Notes: generated from the letters alone by a model not told the origin. A stretch of 64,000 bases of DNA from JBGTFE01 sp036403235 (GCA_036403235.1 DASWRI010000070.1:1-64000), one strand, 5' to 3'; numbered from the stretch's first letter, positions 43,491 to 52,104 are shown. Numbers and translations are program-made.

Positions 43491-44018
43491 TTATTTTCTT
43501 TCCCTGGTTAATTTGAACGGGTTAAAATCGTCGGCCGTTATTTTCATGCCCTGCTCGAACTCGTTTTTCAGCTCGGCGGGCGTTTTCATTTGCAGATTCG
43601 CATCGTCGGACTTGAAGTTTTTATCGAGCGTAATCACCCGGTTCGTCTGTTCGAGACCTTGTTTGAAAAGCTCGTCGTCGCTGTAAAGCTTGCCGAAGCC
43701 CTGCCGGTAAAAGCTGTAGGCGATATAAAACTGCGTTTTCGCGTCGCGTCGCTCGGGGTCTGCGTTTTCAAAAAACGAGCGCGCGGCGATGAAATTGTCT
43801 TCGCGAAACGCCTTTAAGCCGTCGGCAAATTTCTGCTCGTCGACCTCATATGTGCCGGCGATGATTTGTCCTTTGGTCGTCGCGGTTTCGATGGTTTCTT
43901 TGGCTTTTATCGAAACTTCCTCCAGATTTTTCGGCGCAGCCCAGTAAAGCCACGCAACGAAAATGCCGTAAACGGCAACCAAAATAAGACTTAAAATCTG
44001 GATGTATTTTTCTTTCAT
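43491..44018 (-). CDS. Membrane-anchored TPR-like protein
   Basis: A 175-residue protein from the ATG at 44018. One N-terminal transmembrane helix (about 7-26) is followed by a soluble helical part. FADGLKAFREDNFIAARSFFENADPERRDAKTQF has the spacing of a tetratricopeptide pair. It probably forms an operon with the membrane-protein gene 3 bases downstream. The upstream in-frame extension overlaps a divergent lipoprotein leader and was not used. Confidence 0.55.
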   Translation of the reverse strand: MKEKYIQILSLILVAVYGIFVAWLYWAAPKNLEEVSIKAKETIETATTKGQIIAGTYEVDEQKFADGLKAFREDNFIAARSFFENADPERRDAKTQFYIAYSFYRQGFGKLYSDDELFKQGLEQTNRVITLDKNFKSDDANLQMKTPAELKNEFEQGMKITADDFNPFKLTRERK

Positions 44019-44059
44019 TGCTATAATTTGCCCGAATAGTTTGGAAGATGCCCGTGCTG

Positions 44060-44209
44060 ATGTCAAATAAAAAATATTTCTGCCTCGTCTTAGTTTCACT
44101 TTTGTGGCTTTGCGGTTGCACGCAAGCTCAGCCGCAGCTTATGCCAAATATCAGAAAATCAGCCGCAAATCGGCGCAGAATCTTCTCGTTACAGGTTGGT
44201 GAAATATGA
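44060..44209 (+). CDS. Small lipoprotein (49 residues)
   Basis: A short open frame from the ATG at 44060 (another at 44048). A Lys-containing start is followed by a hydrophobic stretch (FCLVLVSLLWLCGC) whose last Cys fits a lipobox. The mature peptide is only about 28 residues and Arg/Gln-rich. Its TGA overlaps the ATG of the next gene (ATGA at 44206-44209), a sign of translational coupling and the best support that it is real. Function unknown. Confidence 0.55.
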   Translation: MSNKKYFCLVLVSLLWLCGCTQAQPQLMPNIRKSAANRRRIFSLQVGEI

Positions 44210-44670
44210 ATTATTTTTCGAAAATCGGTGTTTTTTGCTTGTTATTTTTTGCTTTTGCGCTCGCCGCCCGAGCGCAGACGGACTGGACGGGCGCTTATGA
44301 ATTTGACGAAGACGGCGGCCAGACGACGGTCGGCACGGCGATTTTCATCACGCACCAGCTCGAAGTCAAACAAACCGATGACGGGCTGGTCGCATATCTT
44401 CAAAGCAACGGCTTTCAAACGTCGAAAGATTTGATTTGCACGGCGAAGACGGAAGGCGATAAACTTTTGATTTATTTTGAAAGCTACGGTGAAAACAACG
44501 TTTTTGAGTCCTACGAAGAAGGCGATTTGCTGCTTACGCTGGAATCGAAAACCGCAAAAAACAAAACCGAAATTTTAACCTTTTGGAACAAATTTCAGCC
44601 CGTCGTCACGAAAAACGAAAAATCGGGGCAGCTTTATTTTAAGAAAATCGGGCAAATTAAGAAAAAATAA
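44206..44670 (+). CDS. Exported protein, possibly DUF5991
   Basis: A 154-residue secreted protein with a signal peptide ending ARAQ. The body (TDWTGAYEFDEDGG, YLQSNGFQTSKDLICT, KLLIYFESYGE) has the strand pattern of small lipocalin-like or DUF5991-type domains; I hold the family name loosely. Its start overlaps the preceding small lipoprotein stop, and its last base overlaps the start of the next gene, so the three form a coupled run. Confidence 0.6.
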   Translation: MNYFSKIGVFCLLFFAFALAARAQTDWTGAYEFDEDGGQTTVGTAIFITHQLEVKQTDDGLVAYLQSNGFQTSKDLICTAKTEGDKLLIYFESYGENNVFESYEEGDLLLTLESKTAKNKTEILTFWNKFQPVVTKNEKSGQLYFKKIGQIKKK

Positions 44671-44879
44671 TGAAGACGAAATTAAAAATCAAGCTGCTGG
44701 CCGAAGGTCAAATCGGTGATATAATCGCATATTCGGACTTTGACAAAAAATATGTAAATTCGTGCATCGAAGCCGCCCGGAAAATCAAATTTATTCCGGC
44801 GCAGACAGACGGGAAAAATATCGACGCGTTCGTCATCGAAGATTATTCGTTTACTGTAGTTAACTTTGCCGGTTTCTAA
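44670..44879 (+). CDS. TonB C-terminal-like domain protein (short)
   Basis: A 69-residue protein that looks like the core of a TonB C-terminal domain. LLAEGQIGDIIAYSDFDKKY is the usual 'gkV.di.v' strand, CIEAARKIKFIPAQTDGK is the 'Aarki.F.Pa..dG' signature, and it ends in a VVNFAGF strand. There is no membrane helix or proline-rich linker. It could be a fragment of a larger gene or a free-standing domain. The ATG overlaps the preceding stop by one base. Expression and export are uncertain. Confidence 0.55.
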   Translation: MKTKLKIKLLAEGQIGDIIAYSDFDKKYVNSCIEAARKIKFIPAQTDGKNIDAFVIEDYSFTVVNFAGF

Positions 44880-44934
44880 TTTAATTTTCCTGGCCGAATC
44901 AGTTTTAGAAAATTTCAGGAGATGTTTTAACAAA

Positions 44935-45492
44935 ATGAAAAAAATATTTAGTTTGATGATTTTGATTCTCGCTTTTTCCTTTTCCGCCTTTGCTCAGGAT
45001 GATAAGAGCAAAACCGAGATGAGAATGGACGAATCGGTGAATACCAAAATGCCGACCGACAAGGACAAAACCGAGGCGATTCCGGCAAACGCTTTTCTCA
45101 AACGCGGCGCTGCGCTTTCGGATAAAACCGAAAAGGCGGCGCTCGCCGATGTGCTCGTCAATCCGGCGAAATACGCGGGTAAAACCGTTCGCGTCGAGGG
45201 CGTCATCGTCCGCTCGTGCAAGATGGAAGGCTGCTGGATGGAGCTTGCGCCCGCGAAAGATGCAAAATCGGTTCGCGTCAAGATGAAAGACCACGCCTTT
45301 TTTATCCCGCTCGATGCGGCCGGAGCGACCGCCAAAGCCGAAGGCGTTTTTACGGTCAAAACTTTATCGAAAGAGCAGGTCAAACACATGATTGAAGAAG
45401 ACGGCGCGAAATTCGATAACATCAACGATGACGGAACGGTGACCGAAATCTCGTTTGAAGCGACCGGCGTCGAGCTGACGCGCAAATCGTAA
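44935..45492 (+). CDS. Exported DUF4920 protein
   Basis: A 185-residue secreted protein from the ATG at 44935 (signal peptide to AFAQ), preceded by CAGGAGA some 16 bases upstream. After an acidic linker it shows the DUF4920 pattern: DVLVNPAKYAGKTVRVEG, a CxxxxCWMEL segment with two cysteines, VRVKMKDHAFFIPLDAAG, and ISFEATGVEL. The OB-fold-like domain has an unknown role; the cysteine pair suggests metal binding or a disulfide. Confidence 0.8.
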   Translation: MKKIFSLMILILAFSFSAFAQDDKSKTEMRMDESVNTKMPTDKDKTEAIPANAFLKRGAALSDKTEKAALADVLVNPAKYAGKTVRVEGVIVRSCKMEGCWMELAPAKDAKSVRVKMKDHAFFIPLDAAGATAKAEGVFTVKTLSKEQVKHMIEEDGAKFDNINDDGTVTEISFEATGVELTRKS

Positions 45493-45524
45493 TTCATCGG
45501 CATAAAATGTTAAAAACGAATTTT

Positions 45525-45585
45525 GATTTTTGAACTTGGAACTTTGACCTTTGATTTTTCTTTCAAAGGTCAAAGTTCAAAAATC
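45525..45585. repeat. TTTGACC/GGTCAAA palindrome
   Basis: The left arm includes TGAACTTGGAACTTTGACCT (from 45531). The right arm AAAGGTCAAAGTTCAAAAAT (45565-45584) matches with small offsets. It lies between the DUF4920 and carboxypeptidase-regulatory-like genes. Confidence 0.8.
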
Positions 45586-45616
45586 TAAGGTCATTTTTCT
45601 TTTTTGAAAAAATTTT

Positions 45617-46405
45617 ATGAAAATCAAGCTCACCTGCATTTTCGTTTTCATTTTCGCTTTTGCGCTCGCCGCCGAGAGCTTTTCGCAGGCGAGAACGGGC
45701 GGCGCAGTCAGCGGAAAACTGCTCAAAGCGAACGGCAAACCGCTTGCCTACACCGAAATCGAATTGGTTCCCGTCGATTCGAACAAAATCGTCATCGACC
45801 CGCGACTCGTCGCCATCAGCTCGACCAACGGCGCTTTTGCATTCGCCAACGTGCCCGACGGCAAATATACTCTGAGCATCAATTTCGACGACAAACCGAC
45901 CGATTTATCGCCTTACGGAACGTTTTTCTACCCGAAAACGCCGAATCGCCACGAAGCGCAAATTTTTGAAATCCGAGGGCAGAGCAAGCTCACGAATTTA
46001 ATCTTTCAGCTTCCCGCCGCGCTTGCCCAGAGAAAAATCGCGGGCAAAGTCGTCTATCCGGGCGGCAAACCCGTCTCCGGCGCGTTCATTGCGCTGCGCG
46101 ACGTGAGCTTTGACCAATCGGTTCTTTTCGGCATCGCCAAAACGGACAAAAACGGAATTTTTTCGGTCACCGCATTTGAAAGAAGAGGTTATCAATTCGG
46201 CGCGATTTTGTTTGAAAAGGACGCGCCGAGCATCTACGAAGCACGAAGCCGAATCATCGCCGCCGGAGAATCGGACATTTTCACGCTCGACGCCTCGACG
46301 CCCGTCATCCAGATAGAATTGAAAACGACCGAAGATTTGAAACGCATCAAAGACAAATACATCGCGATGACCATAAACGATTTGTTCGAACGGAACACCG
46401 AATAA
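45617..46405 (+). CDS. Exported protein with carboxypeptidase regulatory-like domains
   Basis: A 262-residue secreted protein with a signal peptide ending SFSQA. It has two Ig-like beta-sandwich modules. The first opens GGAVSGKLLKANGKPLAYTE (about 30-105) and the second KIAGKVVYPGGKPVSGAFIAL (about 140-215). Each has the 'G.V....G.p...a.V.l' pattern of the CarboxypepD_reg family. Such domains bind or scaffold at the cell surface and are abundant in acidobacteria. Partner unknown. Confidence 0.72.
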   Translation: MKIKLTCIFVFIFAFALAAESFSQARTGGAVSGKLLKANGKPLAYTEIELVPVDSNKIVIDPRLVAISSTNGAFAFANVPDGKYTLSINFDDKPTDLSPYGTFFYPKTPNRHEAQIFEIRGQSKLTNLIFQLPAALAQRKIAGKVVYPGGKPVSGAFIALRDVSFDQSVLFGIAKTDKNGIFSVTAFERRGYQFGAILFEKDAPSIYEARSRIIAAGESDIFTLDASTPVIQIELKTTEDLKRIKDKYIAMTINDLFERNTE

Positions 46406-46575
46406 ACCGCATCGGCGGTGTAAATACATGCGCCGGATGCTTTTGCAAAGACGCGAAACAACCCGAAGACAGACAAAGACAATCAAAGATTATTCCGACT
46501 GAACGATTCGGCGAAACGGAAAATTTGTTGACTGATTTGATAAATCGGTAAAAAATATCTTTAATTATAGTTTTG

Positions 46576-47661
46576 ATGAAGCCTTTTAAGATTAGAAACA
46601 TCGAGATAAATCCGCCGCTTACCCTCTCGCCGATGGCGGGCGTGACGGACTACACGTTCCGGCGTCTTATCAAGCGGCGCGGCGGCGTCGGGCTGGTCGT
46701 GTCCGAATTTATCTCGGTCGAAGGACTGACGCGCGGCAACCCGAAATCACGCCGCCAGATGCGCTTTGACGAAGAGGAGCGCCCGTTTGCCGTACAGATT
46801 TTCGGCGGTCAGGTCGAGCGGATGGTTCTCGGCGCGGAGCTGGCCGAAGAAGAAGGCGCGGACATTCTCGACATTAACTGCGGCTGTCCCGCGCCGAAGG
46901 TCGTCAAACACGGCGGCGGCTCGGCGCTTCTGAAAGATTTGCCGCGGCTCGAAAATATCTTAAAGGAAATAAAAAAAGCGATTTCGATTCCGCTGACGAT
47001 GAAAATGCGCGTCGGCTACACGGACGCTTCGATAAACTGCGTCGAGGTGGCAAAAATGGTCGAGCAGTGCGGCGTCGAGCACATCCAGGTTCACGGCCGT
47101 ACGCGCGAGCAGGGCTACAAAGGCATGGCAAACTGGGATTTGATTCGCGCGGTCAAAGAAGCGGTCTCGATTCCCGTCTCGGGCAACGGCGACATTACGA
47201 CGATTGAATACGGCCTGAAACGCTGGCAGGAAACCGGCGTTGACGGAATTTTAATCGGGCGCGGCGCGATGCAGAACCCATGGATTTTCCGGCAGTTTGC
47301 GGACGCGCTCGCCGGACGCGCGCCGTATCAGCCGGACTTGGCGGAGAAAAAAGCGGTTCTGCTCGAATTTTTCGAAATGGTCAGCGAAGAAATGCCCGAA
47401 ATCGTCGCTCTCGGCAAAATGAAACAGCTTGCCGGGCAATTTACCAAAGGCCTCGTCGGCGGCGCGCAGTTTCGCCAGACGCTTTATCATTCGCACTCGG
47501 CCGAGGAGATTCTCGATAACATTACGATTTACTTTGAAACTTTGACCGCCCAAAGCACTTTCGGCGACGGCATTACCGAAGCCGACAAAGATTTGGCGAT
47601 TGAATCGTGCGACGCGTTTTCAAATGACGAGATTTCCTGTAATGTAGCAGTCGCAAGTTAA
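46576..47661 (+). CDS. dusB: tRNA-dihydrouridine synthase
   Basis: FMN enzyme that reduces uridine to dihydrouridine in tRNA loops using NAD(P)H. The 361-residue protein has LSPMAGVTDYTFRRL at the start, VQIFGGQ, DINCGCPAPKVVKHGGGSAL with the catalytic Cys, HGRTREQGYKG, and GVDGILIGRGAMQNPWIF. The pattern fits the DusB group. The ATG at 46576 follows an in-frame TTG by one codon. Three exported-protein genes follow on the same strand. Confidence 0.95.
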   Translation: MKPFKIRNIEINPPLTLSPMAGVTDYTFRRLIKRRGGVGLVVSEFISVEGLTRGNPKSRRQMRFDEEERPFAVQIFGGQVERMVLGAELAEEEGADILDINCGCPAPKVVKHGGGSALLKDLPRLENILKEIKKAISIPLTMKMRVGYTDASINCVEVAKMVEQCGVEHIQVHGRTREQGYKGMANWDLIRAVKEAVSIPVSGNGDITTIEYGLKRWQETGVDGILIGRGAMQNPWIFRQFADALAGRAPYQPDLAEKKAVLLEFFEMVSEEMPEIVALGKMKQLAGQFTKGLVGGAQFRQTLYHSHSAEEILDNITIYFETLTAQSTFGDGITEADKDLAIESCDAFSNDEISCNVAVAS

Positions 47662-47683
47662 TTTTCTGTAGAGGTACCCCAAT

Positions 47684-48529
47684 ATGAAAATCTTTAAATT
47701 ATCGACACTTTTCGTGTTGTCTTTGCTGCTCTGCGCGTTTGCGGTTTCGGCGCAGAAAATGAAGCCCGAAGACATTTTGTCGAAACATCTCGAATCAATC
47801 GGAACGAGCGCGGCGCGCGCCGCCGTGAAAAGTCAGATTGCCGTCGGCGATATAACCGTCCAATATATAACTCGGAAAAATCAGACGGCGCAGGGACGAG
47901 CCGTTTTTGCTTCGAGCGGCGCGAAAAACTTTTTCGGCATGAACTTGAATGCCGCCGATTACACGATGGATAGATTCAGTTTTGACGGCAGCAAATCCAA
48001 AGCGAGCTATGTTCGCGCCGGAACGCGCTCGGTGCTCGGCAATTTTCTTCTTTCAAACGACGTTATTCTCAAAGAAAGTCTGCTCGGCGGAACGCTTGCG
48101 ACTTCGTGGGCGCTGTTTGATGTCGAAAGCAGAAAGGCGAAATTGTCTTTCGACGGCACAAAAAAAATCAACGGCAAAGAAACGTATGTTCTCAGTTATT
48201 CGCCGAAAGCCGGTGACGTCAGTATCAAATTGTACTTCGACAAGGAAACTTTTCGACACGTCAGAACCGAATACAAACGCACGTTTTCGGCCGCAATCGG
48301 ACTCACACCGAACGATTCGGCGAAATACGACGAAGGCCGCCTGACGGTGACGGAAGATTTTTCGGATTTCAAAAAGGAAAAGGATTTAACTCTGCCGCAC
48401 GGATATCGCTTAAATTACTCGATAATCGGTCAAAACGGCACGAACGAGATTGAATGGAAGGTCAACCTGACCGAGTTTGCCTTTAATCAAACGCTCGACG
48501 AAAAAACTTTCGACGCCGAGGCAAATTAG
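47684..48529 (+). CDS. Exported LolA-like protein
   Basis: A 281-residue secreted protein (signal peptide to AVSAQ). EDILSKHLESIGTSAARAAV, LSFDGTKKINGKETYVLSYS and VSIKLYFDKETFRHVRTEYK match the layout of outer-membrane lipoprotein-sorting (LolA/LolB-like) folds, but no lipoprotein-release residues can be judged. It begins 22 bases after dusB and is followed 3 bases later by a small coiled-coil protein gene. Probable cell-envelope protein of unknown function; a relative of the proteins at 49077 and 53207. Confidence 0.6.
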   Translation: MKIFKLSTLFVLSLLLCAFAVSAQKMKPEDILSKHLESIGTSAARAAVKSQIAVGDITVQYITRKNQTAQGRAVFASSGAKNFFGMNLNAADYTMDRFSFDGSKSKASYVRAGTRSVLGNFLLSNDVILKESLLGGTLATSWALFDVESRKAKLSFDGTKKINGKETYVLSYSPKAGDVSIKLYFDKETFRHVRTEYKRTFSAAIGLTPNDSAKYDEGRLTVTEDFSDFKKEKDLTLPHGYRLNYSIIGQNGTNEIEWKVNLTEFAFNQTLDEKTFDAEAN

Positions 48530-48532
48530 TTT

Positions 48533-48994
48533 ATGAAAAAGCACAAACTTTTTTTTATCGCGGCGCTGATTTTTCTCGCCGCCGGCGTCTGTCCGGCACA
48601 GGCCGTCACGAAAACGAAAATTACGCCGGTTTCTGATAAACCGGGCGCGCAGGCGATTAAAGCTTCCGCCGCTTACGCCGAAGTGCTCCTGCAGAAAACC
48701 GAATTGAGCGCCGAGCTCGAAAATTTACTGCTCGATTTTACGGACGAATATCCGAAAGTAAAAGAGCTTCGCTTTGAAGTCGGTCTTTTGCAAAAGGATT
48801 TGGAAAAACTGCTCGCCGTTTCCGACGCTTCGCGCCTTACTACGCCGCTCGGCAAGCTGCTCGTCCGCCGCGCCCAGCTCGCGACCGACGTCTGGAATCT
48901 GCAAACGCAGTATAACGACGACCACCCGGACGTAAAACGCGCCAAGCGCAAGGTCGAAATTTTTGAGCAGGCGATTAAAGAAATTCTGCCGTGA
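48533..48994 (+). CDS. Exported coiled-coil protein with an internal duplication
   Basis: A 153-residue secreted protein (signal peptide to CPAQA). The mature part is two similar helical halves: LLQKTELSAELENLLLDFTDEYPKVKEL... and LLVRRAQLATDVWNLQTQYNDDHPDVKRA... Each has a long helix, a short D-E-Y-P or D-H-P turn, and another long helix. The pattern recalls the coiled coils of Wzz/GumC polysaccharide co-polymerases without their membrane helices. Function unknown. Confidence 0.6.
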   Translation: MKKHKLFFIAALIFLAAGVCPAQAVTKTKITPVSDKPGAQAIKASAAYAEVLLQKTELSAELENLLLDFTDEYPKVKELRFEVGLLQKDLEKLLAVSDASRLTTPLGKLLVRRAQLATDVWNLQTQYNDDHPDVKRAKRKVEIFEQAIKEILP

Positions 48995-48998
48995 TTTT

Positions 48999-49063
48999 TA
49001 GCCGCGAATTACACGAATCGGGAAAGCAATAATAATTCATGTTCTCCGTGTAATTCGCGGCTA
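48999..49063. repeat. TAGCCGCGAATTACACG inverted repeat
   Basis: Perfect 17-bp arms (48999-49015 and 49047-49063) with a 31-base loop fill the gap between two exported-protein genes. The A/T tail after the right arm leads straight into the next ATG. Confidence 0.9.
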
Positions 49064-49076
49064 ACTTTTTTAAATT

Positions 49077-50570
49077 ATGAACCGAACTTTACACGCTCTG
49101 ATTTTAATCTGCTCGATTTTCGCGGCGGACGCGGCGGCGCAGTCGGCGAATAAAATCCTGAAACAGGCGGAAAAGGCGCTCGGCGGCGCGCGCGTCTGGC
49201 AGTCGCTTAAAACTTCACAGAAAAAAGGTACAATCACGCGCTTAAAAGACGGCGCGAGCGGCGCGTTTTTGATGCAGACGGCCGCGCCCAATTTCTTTAA
49301 CGAAAGCTATGATTTAAACGGTTTCGAAATCGAATCGGGCTACAACGGGAAATCCGGCTGGATGCGCGACTCGCGCGAAGGGCTGCAGACCTTGACGGGG
49401 AAAACGAGCGCGGACTTTCAAGCCGAATCCGCTTTCAGAAATAATCTCTGGCTCAATTACAAAAAGGAAAAAGCGAAAATCGTCAGCTGCGGGCAAACGA
49501 GAATCGGCGAGAGCGCGGCCAATTGCGTAAATTACACGACCGCCAAAGGCGTTTCGATAAAATTATATTTCGACGCCGCCAGCAATCTGCTGCTCCGCGA
49601 GGAAATTCCCGCCGGAGATTCCTCAAAAACGTTCGATTACGCCGATTATCGCAAAATCGAAGGTGTCTTCGAGCCTTTTGCCGTCAGTGCAAAATTCGGC
49701 GAAGAAGTTTATCGAATCCAGTTTGAAACCGTCACGCACAATCAATCAATTGCGCAGACGGATTTCGATTTTCCAAACATTTCGGGCGAGCCTTTGCCGG
49801 ATATTCAGGCATTCTTACGCGATTTGCAGGCGAACGAAGACAAAATAGAAGCGATACTGGAAAATTATTCCTACACGCAGAAAATCACCGCGCGCGAGCT
49901 CGGCGACGACGGTCGTTTGCGCGAAAAAGAATCGGAAACTTATCAGCTCTCGTTTTACAAAGGCAACCGGATTAGACGATTAATCGAGAAAAACGGCAAG
50001 CCGCTCGGCGAAAAACAGCAGGCCGACGAGGACGAAAAAGTTCAGAAAAACCTGGCCGAGGTCGAAAAACGAATGGCGCGCAAGGAAAAGGACGAGGACG
50101 AAAACAATCGCCGGGTTTCGATTGCCGAAACGCTGCGCGCCTCGCTTCTGAAAAATCCGCGCCGCGAGCATTTTCGCGGGCGCGACGTGGTCGTTTTCGA
50201 TTTCGAGCCGAATCCGAGCTTTGATATGAAAAATGCCAAAAGCATGCTCAAGTTTTTCGGCAAAGTCGGCGGCGTGATGTGGATTGACGCGCAGGACAAA
50301 CAGGTCGTACGCGTCGAGGCTTCGCTTTTCGACAACTTCAAAATCGGCGGCGGTCTGCTGGCGAATCTAAAAAAAGGCGCGACTTTTATGATGGAGCAGG
50401 AGCGCGTCAACGAAGAAATCTGGCTTCCCTCGTCGGTCGACGTCAATATGTCGGTCAAGGTTTTTCTGGTCAAAGGAATTAATCTGAATCAGACGGTGAA
50501 ATATTACAATTACCGGAAATTTACGACCGAAGTCACCGACACGAAAATCGACGACGTTAAGAAGCCTTAA
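49077..50570 (+). CDS. Large exported LolA-like protein
   Basis: A 497-residue secreted protein. After the signal peptide (to DAAAQ) residues 25-250 follow the lipoprotein-sorting-like pattern (KILKQAEKALGGARVWQSLK, FEIESGYNGKSGWMRDSREG, VSIKLYFDAASNLLLREEI). A second half (about 260-495) with FLRDLQANEDKIEAILENYS, EHFRGRDVVVFDFEPNPSFD and VGGVMWIDAQDKQVVRVEAS looks like another beta-rich module, separated by a charged helix. A strong terminator follows. Envelope role inferred. Confidence 0.6.
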   Translation: MNRTLHALILICSIFAADAAAQSANKILKQAEKALGGARVWQSLKTSQKKGTITRLKDGASGAFLMQTAAPNFFNESYDLNGFEIESGYNGKSGWMRDSREGLQTLTGKTSADFQAESAFRNNLWLNYKKEKAKIVSCGQTRIGESAANCVNYTTAKGVSIKLYFDAASNLLLREEIPAGDSSKTFDYADYRKIEGVFEPFAVSAKFGEEVYRIQFETVTHNQSIAQTDFDFPNISGEPLPDIQAFLRDLQANEDKIEAILENYSYTQKITARELGDDGRLREKESETYQLSFYKGNRIRRLIEKNGKPLGEKQQADEDEKVQKNLAEVEKRMARKEKDEDENNRRVSIAETLRASLLKNPRREHFRGRDVVVFDFEPNPSFDMKNAKSMLKFFGKVGGVMWIDAQDKQVVRVEASLFDNFKIGGGLLANLKKGATFMMEQERVNEEIWLPSSVDVNMSVKVFLVKGINLNQTVKYYNYRKFTTEVTDTKIDDVKKP

Positions 50571-50580
50571 AAATCAAAAA

Positions 50581-50614
50581 AGCGGGACGTTTATTCGACG
50601 TCCCGCTTTTTTTT
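50581..50614. terminator. Terminator after the LolA-like gene
   Basis: A perfect 10-bp GC-rich stem (50581-50590 with 50598-50607) and 7-base loop are followed by eight T on the plus strand. It divides two convergent transcripts. Confidence 0.92.
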
Positions 50615-50645
50615 GAAGAAAATATTTTTTTTTCAGCTTATCAGT

Positions 50646-51467
50646 TTATTTGTTCTGCAGCTTTATTTCGAGCTTTTCCGCGCCGCGCGCGATGGTCAGC
50701 TTTCCGCTGTAGCTTTTCTTTGCCGGAATCGTTTCGCTTGCCAGAGCACTACCGTCTATCGCTTCGATAACATCGTCCGTCTTGACGCCCGCATTGGCGG
50801 CCTTGCTGTTTTCCGCGACGGATTTTACTTTCCATTTATTGTCCGAAAAAGCGGCGTCGATGCCGATAATCAATAAAACGTCTTTTACCTGATTGAATTT
50901 GTTCGGCGTAAAACCGTTCGGCAGCAGCGGATTTGCGTTGGCTACCGCCGAATCGCGCGAACCGCCGCCGTTATTTTCCATTTTCGGCTTTTCGGTTTTC
51001 GGTTTTTCGATGTTTGCGGCTAATTCCGAATCTTTCGGAAAGACGCGCGTTTCTTTTTTAGACGCATTCGCCGTATTTTCAAAGCTCGGCGGCGGTGGAT
51101 TAGCGTCGTCGGCAACAAATTGCTCTTTCGGCTGAGCGGCGCTCGCCGAGTTTATATTTTCGATTGGCGGCAGGGCGCGATTGGCGGCCAGCGGCGGCGC
51201 GGAGATTTGGTCAACGCTATACAAGCCGTTAATCACCAAAACGGCGAGAACGATAATCGCCAGACACAAAGGCGCGACATAGCGCAATAACGGAAACCAG
51301 CCGGTTTTTTGCCTCTCGGGCGCACCGCGCGCGATTCGCGCCTTGAGACGAAAATCGAAATCCTTCGGCGCTTCGACGCGCTTTAAATCGGAGAGCATCA
51401 GTCGAACTTTTTCGTCCTCAACGCTCAAAATTTCATTTTCTTCCGTTTGGAAGTTTTTATTACTCAT
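50646..51467 (-). CDS. Membrane anti-sigma-like protein with a PDZ-like C-terminus
   Basis: A 273-residue single-pass membrane protein directly after the RpoE-type sigma gene (4-base gap). Residues 1-65 are cytosolic (DEKVRLMLSDLKRVEAPKDF, the DUF-type anti-sigma N-terminus), then a helix at about 66-88. A periplasmic Pro/Asn/Lys-rich linker leads to a C-terminal fold with VKSVAENSKAANAGVKTDDVI, EAIDGSAL and KLTIARGAEKLEIKLQ, which has the PDZ pattern. A PDZ domain on an anti-sigma factor would be unusual. Both assignments are inference from position and motif. Confidence 0.65.
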   Translation of the reverse strand: MSNKNFQTEENEILSVEDEKVRLMLSDLKRVEAPKDFDFRLKARIARGAPERQKTGWFPLLRYVAPLCLAIIVLAVLVINGLYSVDQISAPPLAANRALPPIENINSASAAQPKEQFVADDANPPPPSFENTANASKKETRVFPKDSELAANIEKPKTEKPKMENNGGGSRDSAVANANPLLPNGFTPNKFNQVKDVLLIIGIDAAFSDNKWKVKSVAENSKAANAGVKTDDVIEAIDGSALASETIPAKKSYSGKLTIARGAEKLEIKLQNK

Positions 51468-51471
51468 TAAA

Positions 51472-52104
51472 TTAAAAATAATGCTTCAATTTCTCTTTCA
51501 AAAGCCCGCGCGCGCGGCTGATGCGCGATTTTGTCGTGCCCAGACCGAGCTCCAAAATCCGCGCGATTTCCTCGTAAGTCTTGCCCTCGACGTCGCGCAG
51601 AACAATCGGCGCGCGGTATTTGTCCGGCAAAGTCTCGATGGCGCGCGCAATCGTGCGGCTTTTTTCGTCGCCGAGCAGCTGCGCGTCCGGCAGAGGCTTT
51701 TCGTCAGGCGGCTGAAAATCCTTCGATTCCTCGCCCGCAAACTGCAAAAGTCCGGTCAGCGAAATCAGTTTTCGGCGCTTGCGCTTGCGAATTTCGCTGA
51801 TGGCCAGATTCGTCGCAATCCGGTAAATATACGTCGAAAACGCGTATTCCGTATGATAACGCTCGATGGCGAAATAGACGCGAACGAACGTTTCCTGCGC
51901 CAAATCGACGGCTTCCTCGTAATCGTTCAAAAAGCGATATAAATAATTCGTTATCGGGTTTCGATAACGATTGACGATTTCGGCAAACGCCGTTTCGTCG
52001 CCCTGTTTGGTGGCTTCAATTAGCTGGTGGTCGGACAATTTTTCAGCAGGCACGAAAGATTTTGATACCTCCGCGCTTGCAATTTCGATTTTGTCCAGAG
52101 CCAT
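51472..52104 (-). CDS. RpoE-type ECF sigma factor
   Basis: A 210-residue sigma factor with regions 2 and 4. Region 2 has DETAFAEIVNRYRNPITNYLYRF, EEAVDLAQETFVRVYFAIERY and STYIYRIATNLAISEIRKRK. A short acidic linker precedes region 4 (ALETLPDKYRAPIVLRDVEG-type, TYEEIARIL, GTTKSRISRARGLLKEKL). It is cotranscribed with the downstream anti-sigma-like gene. An N-terminal extension of about 25 residues is present. Promoter targets cannot be read here. Confidence 0.95.
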   Translation of the reverse strand: MALDKIEIASAEVSKSFVPAEKLSDHQLIEATKQGDETAFAEIVNRYRNPITNYLYRFLNDYEEAVDLAQETFVRVYFAIERYHTEYAFSTYIYRIATNLAISEIRKRKRRKLISLTGLLQFAGEESKDFQPPDEKPLPDAQLLGDEKSRTIARAIETLPDKYRAPIVLRDVEGKTYEEIARILELGLGTTKSRISRARGLLKEKLKHYF

